NCBI GenBank assembly: GCA_007121055.1
Contig: SKMM01000020.1
Location: 1-7,625, forward strand
Length of the DNA: 7,625 nucleotides
Direction of reading: 5' to 3'
DNA from: Paracoccaceae bacterium
GTDB taxonomy: Bacteria > Pseudomonadota > Alphaproteobacteria > Rhodobacterales > Rhodobacteraceae
How positions within the stretch are numbered: position 1 is the stretch's first letter; each line of letters starts with the position of its first letter. Of the stretch, positions 1-5,853 are shown piece by piece. The notes beneath the pieces are model-generated. The model was given only the letters and a program-made list of their open reading frames with translations, did not search any database and was not told the origin of the DNA. The translations under genes and the position numbers were made by a program.

Positions 1-245
1 AAGCTCGCCACCGGAAAGCGCGCGGCATCGCGCGGGTCGGTGGCCTGCCCGCCCGCGGTCAGCGCCTGCATCCGTGCAGCCAACGCCTCGCGCTCGGCTA
101 TGAGCGCGGCCAACCGAGACGAGCTTGCCGGCGTGCCGCCGGCCGCCGCCGGCCAGGCCGCAGGCTGCGGCCCGACACCGCCCCCCTGCACCGGGTGAGC
201 CCCCGTCTGCGCGCCTGCGAGGTCTCTCCAGCTGCGTCCCGCCAC
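1..245 (-). CDS. Unknown protein, N-terminal part, last visible gene of the operon (runs off left edge)
   Basis: An open frame of 81 codons runs from a GTG at 245 to the window edge without a stop. The start is chosen because GAGGG lies 7 bases upstream, and because it sits 10 bases after the stop of the preceding gene in a tightly packed operon. The first ~45 residues are low-complexity and rich in Ala, Gly, Pro and Gln. After them comes a charged helix beginning RLAALIAEREALAARMQAL, which has coiled-coil character, and then a T-A-G-G-Q-A-T-D-P-R-D-A-A-R-F-P segment. There is no signal peptide or membrane segment in the visible part. The repeated LGFTP motif of the four upstream genes is absent so far. 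I do not recognise the family. An alternative start is an in-frame GTG at 191, but it lacks a clear ribosome-binding site. Confidence 0.55.
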   Translation of the reverse strand, partial: MAGRSWRDLAGAQTGAHPVQGGGVGPQPAAWPAAAGGTPASSSRLAALIAEREALAARMQALTAGGQATDPRDAARFPVAS

Positions 246-255
246 GGCCCTGCCC

Positions 256-819
256 TCAGCCTCCTGCCGGGGTCGCGGAGGCCGCGATCATCGCACGGAT
301 ACGCTCCTCAAGGATGGCGGGGGCGGGCACGGGCACCAGCTTGGTGCGCATCAGGCTGCTGCCCTCGGCGGAGTACTGGTATTTGGCCGAATAGCTCGCC
401 GACACGCTGGAGACGCGCATCTTGGCCGAGGCCGAGAAGAACCCGACCGAGCCCTTGACGCTTGCGTTCACCGTGCTGGAGGACCGCGCGAAATTCGTCT
501 CGCGCGACATCGAGATCGACATCTTCAGCTCGATCATCGTGTCGACGAACTGATAGAAGGTGGGGGTGAAGCCCAGCTCCAGCAGACTGTAGCTGTTGCC
601 GTCTCCCAGCGGCACCAGCATGGTGCGCTGCGGCGTGCCCGAGGGCGGAGAGGCGGTTGCGCCGTCCTCCGGTTCGGGGTCGGGGGCGTAGCCCGCCATC
701 ATCCGGGCGATCTTCATCGACACGAGGTCGAGTTCGAACTGCGCCTCGGCGATGCCAACCCCGAGGGTCTTGACCATCTCGGGGAAGGGGGCGTTGAGAA
801 GATCGGTGCCGACGCTCAT
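256..819 (-). CDS. Paralogue A (187 aa) of the operon's beta-rich LGFTP family, function unknown
   Basis: This is one of four related proteins in a row. Residues 7-40 form an amphipathic helix, with AP at 10-11 and G-I-A-E-A-Q at 22-27 followed by LD at 30-31. Residues 45-75 are a Pro/Glu-rich variable linker. ELGFTPTFYQF (81-91) is the family hallmark. Alternating polar/apolar strands follow (93-150), with many Ser residues and a hydrophobic turn G-S-V-G-F-F at 123-128. SYSAKYQYSAEG (142-153) and P-V-P-A-P (163-167) lead into a last helix ending E-R-I-R-A-M-I. No signal peptide or membrane helix is seen. The ATG has AGGAG 9 bases upstream and follows the previous gene by 39 bases. The closest relative is the 265-aa neighbour upstream, down to the DNA level. 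The architecture resembles DUF2589 proteins (N-terminal helix, Ser-rich strands, terminal helix), but this is a suggestion only. Confidence 0.88.
   Translation of the reverse strand: MSVGTDLLNAPFPEMVKTLGVGIAEAQFELDLVSMKIARMMAGYAPDPEPEDGATASPPSGTPQRTMLVPLGDGNSYSLLELGFTPTFYQFVDTMIELKMSISMSRETNFARSSSTVNASVKGSVGFFSASAKMRVSSVSASYSAKYQYSAEGSSLMRTKLVPVPAPAILEERIRAMIAASATPAGG
529..584 (-). repeat. 56-bp segment repeated at 1207-1262 (copy in paralogue A)
   Basis: This stretch encodes the conserved LGFTPTFYQFVDT region and matches 1207-1262 at 51 of 56 bases by eye, including two identical runs of 15 or more bases. The similarity is higher than the rest of the two genes shows. This fits a fairly recent duplication or local gene conversion between the adjacent paralogues. 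Confidence 0.75.
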
Positions 820-858
820 CGGTCAGGTCTCCTGCCTGAGGGCGGTTGCGGCCATGGC

Positions 859-1656
859 TCAGCTGCTGGGCGGCGGGGTCAGGGCGGCGCGGCGCAGCTC
901 CAGGCTCTGGGCGCGGCGCGCCTCCTCGCTGTCCATCAGGCTGCGGATGCGATCCTCCAGAACCGGTGGCGGCGGCACCGGGCTGAGCTTGGTGCGCAGA
1001 AGGCTCGCCCCTTCGGCCGAATAGGAGTATTTCGCCGAATAGCTGGCATCGACCTGGCTGGTGGACACGCTGGAGCTGCCGGAGCTGGACGAGCTTGTGC
1101 CCCAGAAGCTGCGCTTGCGCTCCATCTGCGACGAGGCATCACGCGCGGTGTCGCGGCTGGTGCGGGTGCGGGTGATCTCGCGGGTGATCTTGATGGCGAT
1201 CTTGACCTCGATGATCGTGTCCACGAACTGATAGAAGGTCGGCGTGAAGCCCAGTTCCAGCATCGACACGCGGGTGGGAACCCGGATCTCCAGCCGGCGC
1301 TGAGTATCGGTCATGCTGTCGAGATTGTCGATATTGTGGACTTCGCTGGCGATCTTCTTGATGATGTCCAGAAGCTTGAGCGACTCCTCCTCGTTGAGAG
1401 CCCCGGTGAAGGCGTCGTCCACCGCGGCATAGGCGACCGCCTCGGCAAGGGTCATGTATTCGTAGCCGAAGAACACCCGGCTGTCGTCGAAGGTGACCTC
1501 GCCCTCCGCATCGTAGACGGTCTGCAGCCCCCCCATCATTTCGGCCACGTTGATGGAGTTCTCGTCGAGCTTGTACTGCGCCTCGGCGATGGCGAAGGCC
1601 ATCTGGCGGATCATGTCCCCCATCGGGACGTTCAGCAGTTCCTGTCCAATCGCCAT
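859..1656 (-). CDS. Paralogue B (265 aa) of the LGFTP family with an inserted acidic helical segment and Ser tract
   Basis: It has the same plan as the 187-aa neighbour. There is an N-terminal helix with F-A-I-A-E-A-Q at 21-27 and LDENS at 30-34, then ELGFTPTFYQF at 134-144. Alternating strands follow (I-I-E-V-K-I-A-I-K-I at 148-157), then SYSAKYSYSAEG at 205-216, P-V-P-P-P at 226-230 and a final helix. Two features are its own. An insert at about 45-128 is rich in acid residues and helix-forming (S-L-K-L-L-D-I-I-K-K-I near 92-102). A strongly basic Arg/Thr stretch (158-182) runs into a Ser/Gly tract with nine Ser in eleven residues (188-198). A charged tail (242-265) extends past the family end. 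No export signal is seen. The ATG at 1656 is preferred over the upstream TTG at 1674 because GAGGAGG lies 7 bases before it. It lies 23 bases after the previous gene. Confidence 0.88.
   Translation of the reverse strand: MAIGQELLNVPMGDMIRQMAFAIAEAQYKLDENSINVAEMMGGLQTVYDAEGEVTFDDSRVFFGYEYMTLAEAVAYAAVDDAFTGALNEEESLKLLDIIKKIASEVHNIDNLDSMTDTQRRLEIRVPTRVSMLELGFTPTFYQFVDTIIEVKIAIKITREITRTRTSRDTARDASSQMERKRSFWGTSSSSSGSSSVSTSQVDASYSAKYSYSAEGASLLRTKLSPVPPPPVLEDRIRSLMDSEEARRAQSLELRRAALTPPPSS
1207..1262 (-). repeat. 56-bp segment repeated at 529-584 (copy in paralogue B)
   Basis: This is the partner of the 529-584 segment, coding for the LGFTPTFYQFVDT core. The five differences are scattered single bases, mostly at third codon positions, so the protein motif is kept unchanged across its length. 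Confidence 0.75.
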
Positions 1657-1663
1657 GGCGGCG

Positions 1664-1670
1664 CCTCCTC
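1664..1670 (-). promoter_or_regulatory. Ribosome-binding site deciding the start of paralogue B
   Basis: GAGGAGG on the minus strand lies 7 bases before the ATG at 1656. A longer reading from the TTG at 1674 would translate this site as R-G-G, so the ATG is the better start. Confidence 0.75.
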
Positions 1671-1679
1671 TCAAGGTGT

Positions 1680-2144
1680 TTAGGTGACCGGCCGCTCGTA
1701 GGTGCGGCGCAGCAGTTGGGTGAAGACGTCGGGCGCGGGGATCGAGACGATGCGGGCCGCGATCGAGCTGACGCCTTCGGAGGTGACCGAGAACTTGCGG
1801 GCATAGGAAACGTCCACGGTCGCAGCGGCCATGAACACGCCCACCCCGCCGCCCGCGGTGATGGACACGCCGACCGAGGTCTCGGTGCTCTCTGTCATGG
1901 TGAAGCTGAGCTTGGCCTCCACGGTGGCCTCGGTGAAGCTGTAGAACGCGGGCGTGAAGCCCAGCGTCAGCAGGTTGTAGGTCTCACCCCCCACCTCCAC
2001 CTCGGTCTCCGCCAGCGCCTTGGCGGTGGCGATGGAATTGAAGTCGAGCGCCGCCTGTGCCTGGGCGATGGCGATCCCGAGCTTCTCGATGATCTGCGGC
2101 AGGGGCGCGGTGACCAGCGCGCGGGTGACGGCGGGGACGGTCAT
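1680..2144 (-). CDS. Paralogue C (154 aa), shortest member of the LGFTP family
   Basis: This is the most compact member and probably shows the minimal fold. It has a helix at 8-46 with APLP at 13-16, G-I-A-I-A-Q-A-Q at 23-30 and LDFNS at 33-37. LTLGFTPAFYSF follows at 59-70, then alternating strands V-E-A-K-L-S-F-T-M-T (75-84). A Gly/Ala-rich hydrophobic turn (98-107, with G-G-G-V-G-V-F) comes next, then VDVSYARKFSVTSEG (110-124), S-I-P-A-P (134-138) and a closing helix. The strand-turn-strand segment with small residues at its tip looks like an amphipathic beta-hairpin. The ATG overlaps the stop of the 607-aa gene in ATGA, so translation is probably coupled; its own ribosome-binding site is weak. 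Its C-terminal strand and I-V-S-I-P-A-P tail match the 607-aa protein better than the other two paralogues, which pairs these two neighbours. Confidence 0.88.
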   Translation of the reverse strand: MTVPAVTRALVTAPLPQIIEKLGIAIAQAQAALDFNSIATAKALAETEVEVGGETYNLLTLGFTPAFYSFTEATVEAKLSFTMTESTETSVGVSITAGGGVGVFMAAATVDVSYARKFSVTSEGVSSIAARIVSIPAPDVFTQLLRRTYERPVT

Positions 2145-3964
2145 GTGCCACCGCCCGGCGCCAGATACGCCCGGATGGTTTCAAGGAACTGCGGCGGCGC
2201 GGGAATGGAGACGAGCCGGGCCGTGATCGCGGAATTCCCGGTGACGTTCATCTCGAACTGCCGGCTGTAGCGAACGTCGAGGGTGGCGCCGAAGGCCACC
2301 GCCCTGTTGCCCGTGTTCTGCCGGGTCAGGTTGCGGGTCTCGGTGCGGGTGAATTCGCGGGTGACGGTGACGCCCGACGTTCCCGACAGCGCGATCTGGC
2401 GGCTCTCGGCGGTCACCAGGTCGATCCGGATCGGCTGGGACTTGCGCAGGAGCGTGACGACATTGGCCTCGGCCGAGGCGGTGTAGGTCGCCGCGGCGTT
2501 GGCGTTCACGTCGGCGGCCAGGTTGAAGGCGTAGGCCTCTGCCGCCCCGGAAGCAAAGCCCCCACCGGCCGCGCCGCGCAGCGGATAGGGGGTGCCCTCC
2601 ACCGTGACCGACCGGCCCGACAGCGCCAGAGACCCGCCGACATAGAGGTGGATGAAGCCATTGCCCGACTGGCCCACCATGGGGCCGCTGCGCAGGTCTG
2701 GCGCCACTCCGTCGAGATTCGGCCCCGAGGGGCGTTGGCGCACGAACACCCACCAGGCGGTGCGGCCCGGAACCTGCACATCGGCCTTGCGGAACTCGAT
2801 GTTGTTGGCCGGACCGCCGGCGTCCCGGGCCGCGGTATGGCCCTGGGACACGGTCGTGATGCTGCCCGCAGAGGCGCCATTGGCGACCAGACGCTCCTGC
2901 ACGGCCTTTGCCCGCCTCAGGCCCAGTTGCTGGTTGGACTCCGCTGATTGCTCCAGGGTCGCGCCACGAAAGGGCTGGGCATCGGCAAACCCCTCGACCG
3001 TGACCTGCAGGTTGCGGTCGCGGATCGTGTGCGCAAGGTGCAGCAGGTTGCCGTCCACCGCAGCGTTACGCGTGTTCAGATCGGGTGGATCGGTGGAAAT
3101 GTGATGCGCGCCGGTGTCGAAATGCGTCCGGCCGATGGTCTGGTCGGGCCCTACGGCCACCGCATCATAGCCCGCGGCCTCCAACTGCTCGACCAGATGC
3201 GCGGCATGGGCCGCAGCCGAGCCCTGTGCGGTGGTCGTCACGGTCACCGGCGTGGCGGCATTGAGGGTGAAGGTCGTGGGCCCATCGCTGTCGATCTGGA
3301 TGATCCCGCGGCCATGCCCGCCGCCCACGAAGGCCACCGTGTTGGACCCGATGGCAACCTTGGGCGGGGCCGGCGGCGGATCGTTGGCATCGGTGGTGAT
3401 GGTCAGCGGCTGCGGCTCCAGTGCCACCAGCGCGCGGCCGACCCCGGTGCCTTCGGTGGTGTTGAGCCGGCGCTGCAGGTCGCGGATGCGCGTCAACGCA
3501 TCCGGCCCGCTGAGCTGGAAGGTCTGCCCCCCCACCGACAGCGCCCCGGTGGAGGACGCCTCGATGTTGACCTGCGCGGTGCGGGTGTCGGTCCGCGTCT
3601 CGGAGGTGCTTTCGGTGGTGGTGGAGCTCTCCGCCTCAGTCTCGTCGCGGGTGGTGGTGTCGCTGAAGGATCCCGTCAGGTTCAGCCCGAGGCTGAGGTC
3701 CTTCTGCACCCGCAGGCTGAGCTGCAGCGAGCAGGACAGGTCGGCGTGCTGGAAATGGTAGAAGGCCGGCGCCAGCCCCAGGTCCAGCAGCGTGCGCCCC
3801 CCGAGCCCCTCGCGCGGGGTGATGAACTCGGCGATCTGGTCCACCGAGTTCTCGTCGAGGGCGCGTTGGGCGGCAGCGATGCCGAGGCCGAGCTGCGAGA
3901 TGAACTCCGCAACGCTGGCGTCCGCGAGAACCTGTCCGGGGGTCAGTCCATCGTAGTCGGCCAT
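2141..3964 (-). CDS. Paralogue D (607 aa): LGFTP-family fold interrupted by a large insert with an OmpA-like domain
   Basis: Residues 11-90 hold the family start: L-G-L-G-I-A-A-A-Q (25-33), LDENS (36-40), LDLGLAPAFYHF (60-71) and alternating strands. Residues 555-603 hold the family end: LDVRYSRQF (562-570), VSIPAP (585-590) and a last helix. Between them lie a Thr/Ser/Glu-rich linker (100-130), a short helical stretch, a Pro-rich linker (195-201), an OmpA-like domain (about 280-398) and further beta-rich sequence. The OmpA-like part shows THFDTGAHHI (280-289), VEGFADA with Asp328, and N-x2-L-G-x2-R-A-x2-V-x3-L at 344-359. Asp328 and Arg351 match the residues that bind diaminopimelate in OmpA-type domains. 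No signal peptide is seen, which is odd for such a domain. The ATG at 3964 has AAAGGA 7 bases upstream; 55 codons of open frame before it run into the previous gene and are rejected. Confidence 0.88.
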   Translation of the reverse strand: MADYDGLTPGQVLADASVAEFISQLGLGIAAAQRALDENSVDQIAEFITPREGLGGRTLLDLGLAPAFYHFQHADLSCSLQLSLRVQKDLSLGLNLTGSFSDTTTRDETEAESSTTTESTSETRTDTRTAQVNIEASSTGALSVGGQTFQLSGPDALTRIRDLQRRLNTTEGTGVGRALVALEPQPLTITTDANDPPPAPPKVAIGSNTVAFVGGGHGRGIIQIDSDGPTTFTLNAATPVTVTTTAQGSAAAHAAHLVEQLEAAGYDAVAVGPDQTIGRTHFDTGAHHISTDPPDLNTRNAAVDGNLLHLAHTIRDRNLQVTVEGFADAQPFRGATLEQSAESNQQLGLRRAKAVQERLVANGASAGSITTVSQGHTAARDAGGPANNIEFRKADVQVPGRTAWWVFVRQRPSGPNLDGVAPDLRSGPMVGQSGNGFIHLYVGGSLALSGRSVTVEGTPYPLRGAAGGGFASGAAEAYAFNLAADVNANAAATYTASAEANVVTLLRKSQPIRIDLVTAESRQIALSGTSGVTVTREFTRTETRNLTRQNTGNRAVAFGATLDVRYSRQFEMNVTGNSAITARLVSIPAPPQFLETIRAYLAPGGGT

Positions 3965-3986
3965 GTGCGGGTCCTTTCGATGGGGC

Positions 3987-4580
3987 TCAGCCGCCGGGCA
4001 GGAAGGCCGGGGCGGCGAGCGGGGCACCGCCCGCGTCGGGCGGCAGCGGGCGGGCGCGGTTGCGGTCCACCTGGTCGGGACGGACCGTGAAATAGCGGCG
4101 GCGGCGTTGCACCTCGGTGAGGCGCGCAAGCGTGGGGGTCAGGCGGCGCGCAAGCCAGCCCAGCACCTCCTCGGCCAGCGGCAGCACCCCCGGACCGGCC
4201 AGGTCGACCGCGCGGCGCAGCGCCTCCTCGGCGCCCTCCGCCCCGGACTTGAGCCGTACCAGCCCCAGCCGCTCCAGGATCGCGGCGTGGTCGCGACGAT
4301 GCAGCGGCAGCGGATGGCCGGTCCGGTCGTAATGCGCATCGGCCTCGGTGCAGACCCGGATCACCTCGTCGTAACTCTCCATGAGCTCGAGGCTTTCGAG
4401 CGTGCATTGCAGGTAATGGCGAAAGAACACCTCGGGCGCCCGCGCGGCCACCGCCAGCCGCATGGCCTCGCGGTAATGGCGCAGCGCTTCGGGATGGCGG
4501 CGGGCGAGCGCATGGACCTTGCCGGCCTCGGCGATGCCGAGGTGCATCTCGTGGCGCAGGGTGGCCGCGGCGTCGGCCAT
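3987..4580 (-). CDS. TPR-like helical protein, 197 aa
   Basis: The first ~140 residues are helical hairpins. They include HPEALRHYREAMRLAVAA (about 29-46), then L-Q-C-T-L-E-S-L-E-L-M-E-S-Y-D-E-V-I (57-74), and a third pair around 100-130 with G-A-E-E-A-L-R-R-A. The spacing and the Ala/Leu/Tyr pattern resemble tetratricopeptide repeats, so a protein-binding scaffold or chaperone role is likely. The last ~50 residues are basic and then Pro/Ala-rich (R-R-R-R-Y-F-T-V-R-P, then P-P-D-A-G-G-A-P), probably a flexible tail. The ATG shares one base with the stop of the upstream gene (TGATG), with GGAGG just before it, which argues for coupled translation. An in-frame open stretch up to 5051 is antisense-free but lies inside the upstream gene in another frame and is not used. 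The stop is 22 bases before the next gene. The partner is unknown; the adjacent paralogue family is the obvious candidate. Confidence 0.82.
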   Translation of the reverse strand: MADAAATLRHEMHLGIAEAGKVHALARRHPEALRHYREAMRLAVAARAPEVFFRHYLQCTLESLELMESYDEVIRVCTEADAHYDRTGHPLPLHRRDHAAILERLGLVRLKSGAEGAEEALRRAVDLAGPGVLPLAEEVLGWLARRLTPTLARLTEVQRRRRYFTVRPDQVDRNRARPLPPDAGGAPLAAPAFLPGG

Positions 4581-5680
4581 CACACCTCCTCGGCGAAGCG
4601 CACGACGGCGCCCGCATCCTCGAGCGCGGCGCGCAGCATCCGCGCCTGGGTTTCCGGCAGGGGCGGCTCCAGCCGGAAGGGCGGCCGGGCCGGGGCGAGG
4701 CCGTACCCCGTCAGCACCGCGCGCAGCGCGGCGGGATCGGGAGCCTCCAGAACTTCCAGACCCAGCCGCTGGAAGGTCGTCAGGTCCGCCCGCGCGTGGA
4801 GGCCAAGCGCCGCGAAGGCCGCGAGGTGCCCCGCCACCGCGTCGAGCCGCGCGCCCTCGATCATCGTGAGCGGCAACTGGGCCAGGGCGGTGGGCGCGAG
4901 CGCCGCCGGCATCCCGGTCAGCCGCGCGAGCGCCTCGGCGAGCGCGGGGTCGGCAGGGTCCGCGCCCGCCAGCCCGGTCGCGACAATGTCGTAGCGCAGG
5001 AAGGCCTCGTTCACCGCCCGAAGCATGCCCCCAGCCTGGTGGCGGCGCCACAGCTCCTGCAGCGTGGCATGGGGCACGCCCGTCGCCACAAGCCCGGGCG
5101 CCGCGTCCGCGGCCACGCCGAGGGGCGCGAGATCCGGCATCAGCCTTGCCCGCACCACCGGGGGCCCATCGAGCAGGAAGAGGTGGTAGAGCGAATCCTC
5201 CGGACGCGCCGAGACCAGTTCCACCCCGTCGGGCAGGCGGTCGCGGAAGGCCGCGACGGTCGCCGCGCTGACGGCCCCCAGCGCGAGGCCGGGCGGCGTC
5301 AGCAGCATTTCCATGGCCGCGTCCTGAGTCAGACCGGCGAACTCAGCCAGCGCCGCCGCAGCGGCCCTGGCGGCGCGCGGATCGCTCAGGTGCAGCGCGA
5401 CGTCGACCAGTCGCTCGGGCGGGGGCGGCGCGGCACCGGCCTCGGCGACATGCGCGGAGAATCCGATGCCCTGCAAAAGGCGCACCATGGCGTCGGCGGC
5501 GTCGGGGGGCACATCATCTGCCAGGACAGCCGGGGCGCGATAAAGGCAGGCGACGGCACGGCTGACCGGGACGCCAAGTCCTTTGGCGACGGCGGCCACC
5601 GCGGCGGGGCCTGCGGTCCCGATCGAGGTGACCACGATCCTCCGCCCAGAGGCTTCGACCGCAACAGAACCGGCGCACAT
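4580..5680 (-). CDS. Repeat protein of about five L7/L12-like alpha/beta units, 366 aa
   Basis: This is the first gene of the operon. Residues 13-78 read like the C-terminal domain of ribosomal protein L7/L12: a strand (R-I-V-V-T-S-I), helix A-V-A-A-V-A-K-G-L, helix S-R-A-V-A-C-L-Y-R-A-P, then D-A-A-D-A-M-V-R-L-L-Q-G-I-G-F and strand S-A-H-V. The same order of strand, helix, G-(L/M), helix, P, helix, strand recurs more weakly at about 91-168, 175-236, 240-300 and 303-366; the last ends L-R-A-A-L-E-D-A-G-A-V-V-R-F. In ribosomes this domain recruits factors, so here it may be an adaptor surface. No catalytic motif, membrane segment or signal peptide is seen. The ATG at 5680 has GGGGGAG 8 bases upstream. 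The product is unusually rich in Ala and Leu. The L7/L12 likeness of unit 1 is fairly clear; units 2-5 are inferred. Confidence 0.85.
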   Translation of the reverse strand: MCAGSVAVEASGRRIVVTSIGTAGPAAVAAVAKGLGVPVSRAVACLYRAPAVLADDVPPDAADAMVRLLQGIGFSAHVAEAGAAPPPPERLVDVALHLSDPRAARAAAAALAEFAGLTQDAAMEMLLTPPGLALGAVSAATVAAFRDRLPDGVELVSARPEDSLYHLFLLDGPPVVRARLMPDLAPLGVAADAAPGLVATGVPHATLQELWRRHQAGGMLRAVNEAFLRYDIVATGLAGADPADPALAEALARLTGMPAALAPTALAQLPLTMIEGARLDAVAGHLAAFAALGLHARADLTTFQRLGLEVLEAPDPAALRAVLTGYGLAPARPPFRLEPPLPETQARMLRAALEDAGAVVRFAEEV

Positions 5681-5710
5681 GACCCCGACTCCCCCTCTCT
5701 GTGCCGCTCA

Positions 5711-5740
5711 GACCGTTCCACAACCTATACAGATTGTCAA
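5711..5740 (-). promoter_or_regulatory. Candidate sigma-70-type promoter of the seven-gene operon
   Basis: A perfect TTGACA on the minus strand (5735-5740) lies 54 bases before the first start codon. At 17-base spacing the -10 position reads AACGGT (5712-5717), which is poor. An alternative is TATAGG (5724-5729) as -10 with a weak GATCAA (5747-5752) as -35. The surrounding 5721-5767 is the most AT-rich patch of the locus, and no other promoter is apparent within the operon. Confidence 0.5.
5720..5737. promoter_or_regulatory. 18-bp imperfect palindrome overlapping the -35 box, candidate operator
   Basis: The plus strand reads ACAACCTATACAGATTGT. The two half-sites match at 14 of 18 positions and both mismatched pairs are transitions, giving ACAAyCTrTAyAGrTTGT. 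It covers the TTGACA box, a usual place for a repressor site. No regulator gene is visible in the window. Confidence 0.42.
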
Positions 5741-5809
5741 CTTTTCTTGATCACCCAGAGGGATAAATGCGCAAGCATGACCGAGCCCGCCCGACCTTCT
5801 CCGGGTCAC

Positions 5810-5824
5810 GGCCCGCGCGGGGCC
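5810..5824 (-). terminator. GC hairpin after the membrane-protein gene, weak terminator candidate
   Basis: On the minus strand GGCCC, a five-base loop and GGGCC form a short stem 30 bases after the stop at 5854. No U-run follows, so termination here would be inefficient or factor-dependent, and read-through into the operon is possible. Confidence 0.25.
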
Positions 5825-5853
5825 AATGTCGCCGCAAGCCATCCCGCCGCCTG

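Noticed and set aside
3600..3670. Plus-strand GTGGTGGTG-type repeats as a possible tandem DNA repeat
   Set aside because: They only reflect the Thr/Ser/Glu-rich linker codons on the minus strand, with no regular unit length.
2948..4090. A 380-codon open frame on the plus strand
   Set aside because: It lies antisense to the 607-aa gene, is rich in Gly, Arg and His as expected from high-GC complement, and has no recognisable domain. The minus-strand frame shows clear motifs.
4581..5051. Upstream extension of the TPR-like gene
   Set aside because: It would overlap almost half of the preceding gene in another frame, is Arg/Gly/Ala low complexity, and ignores the ATG at 4580, which is coupled to the upstream stop and has a GGAGG site.
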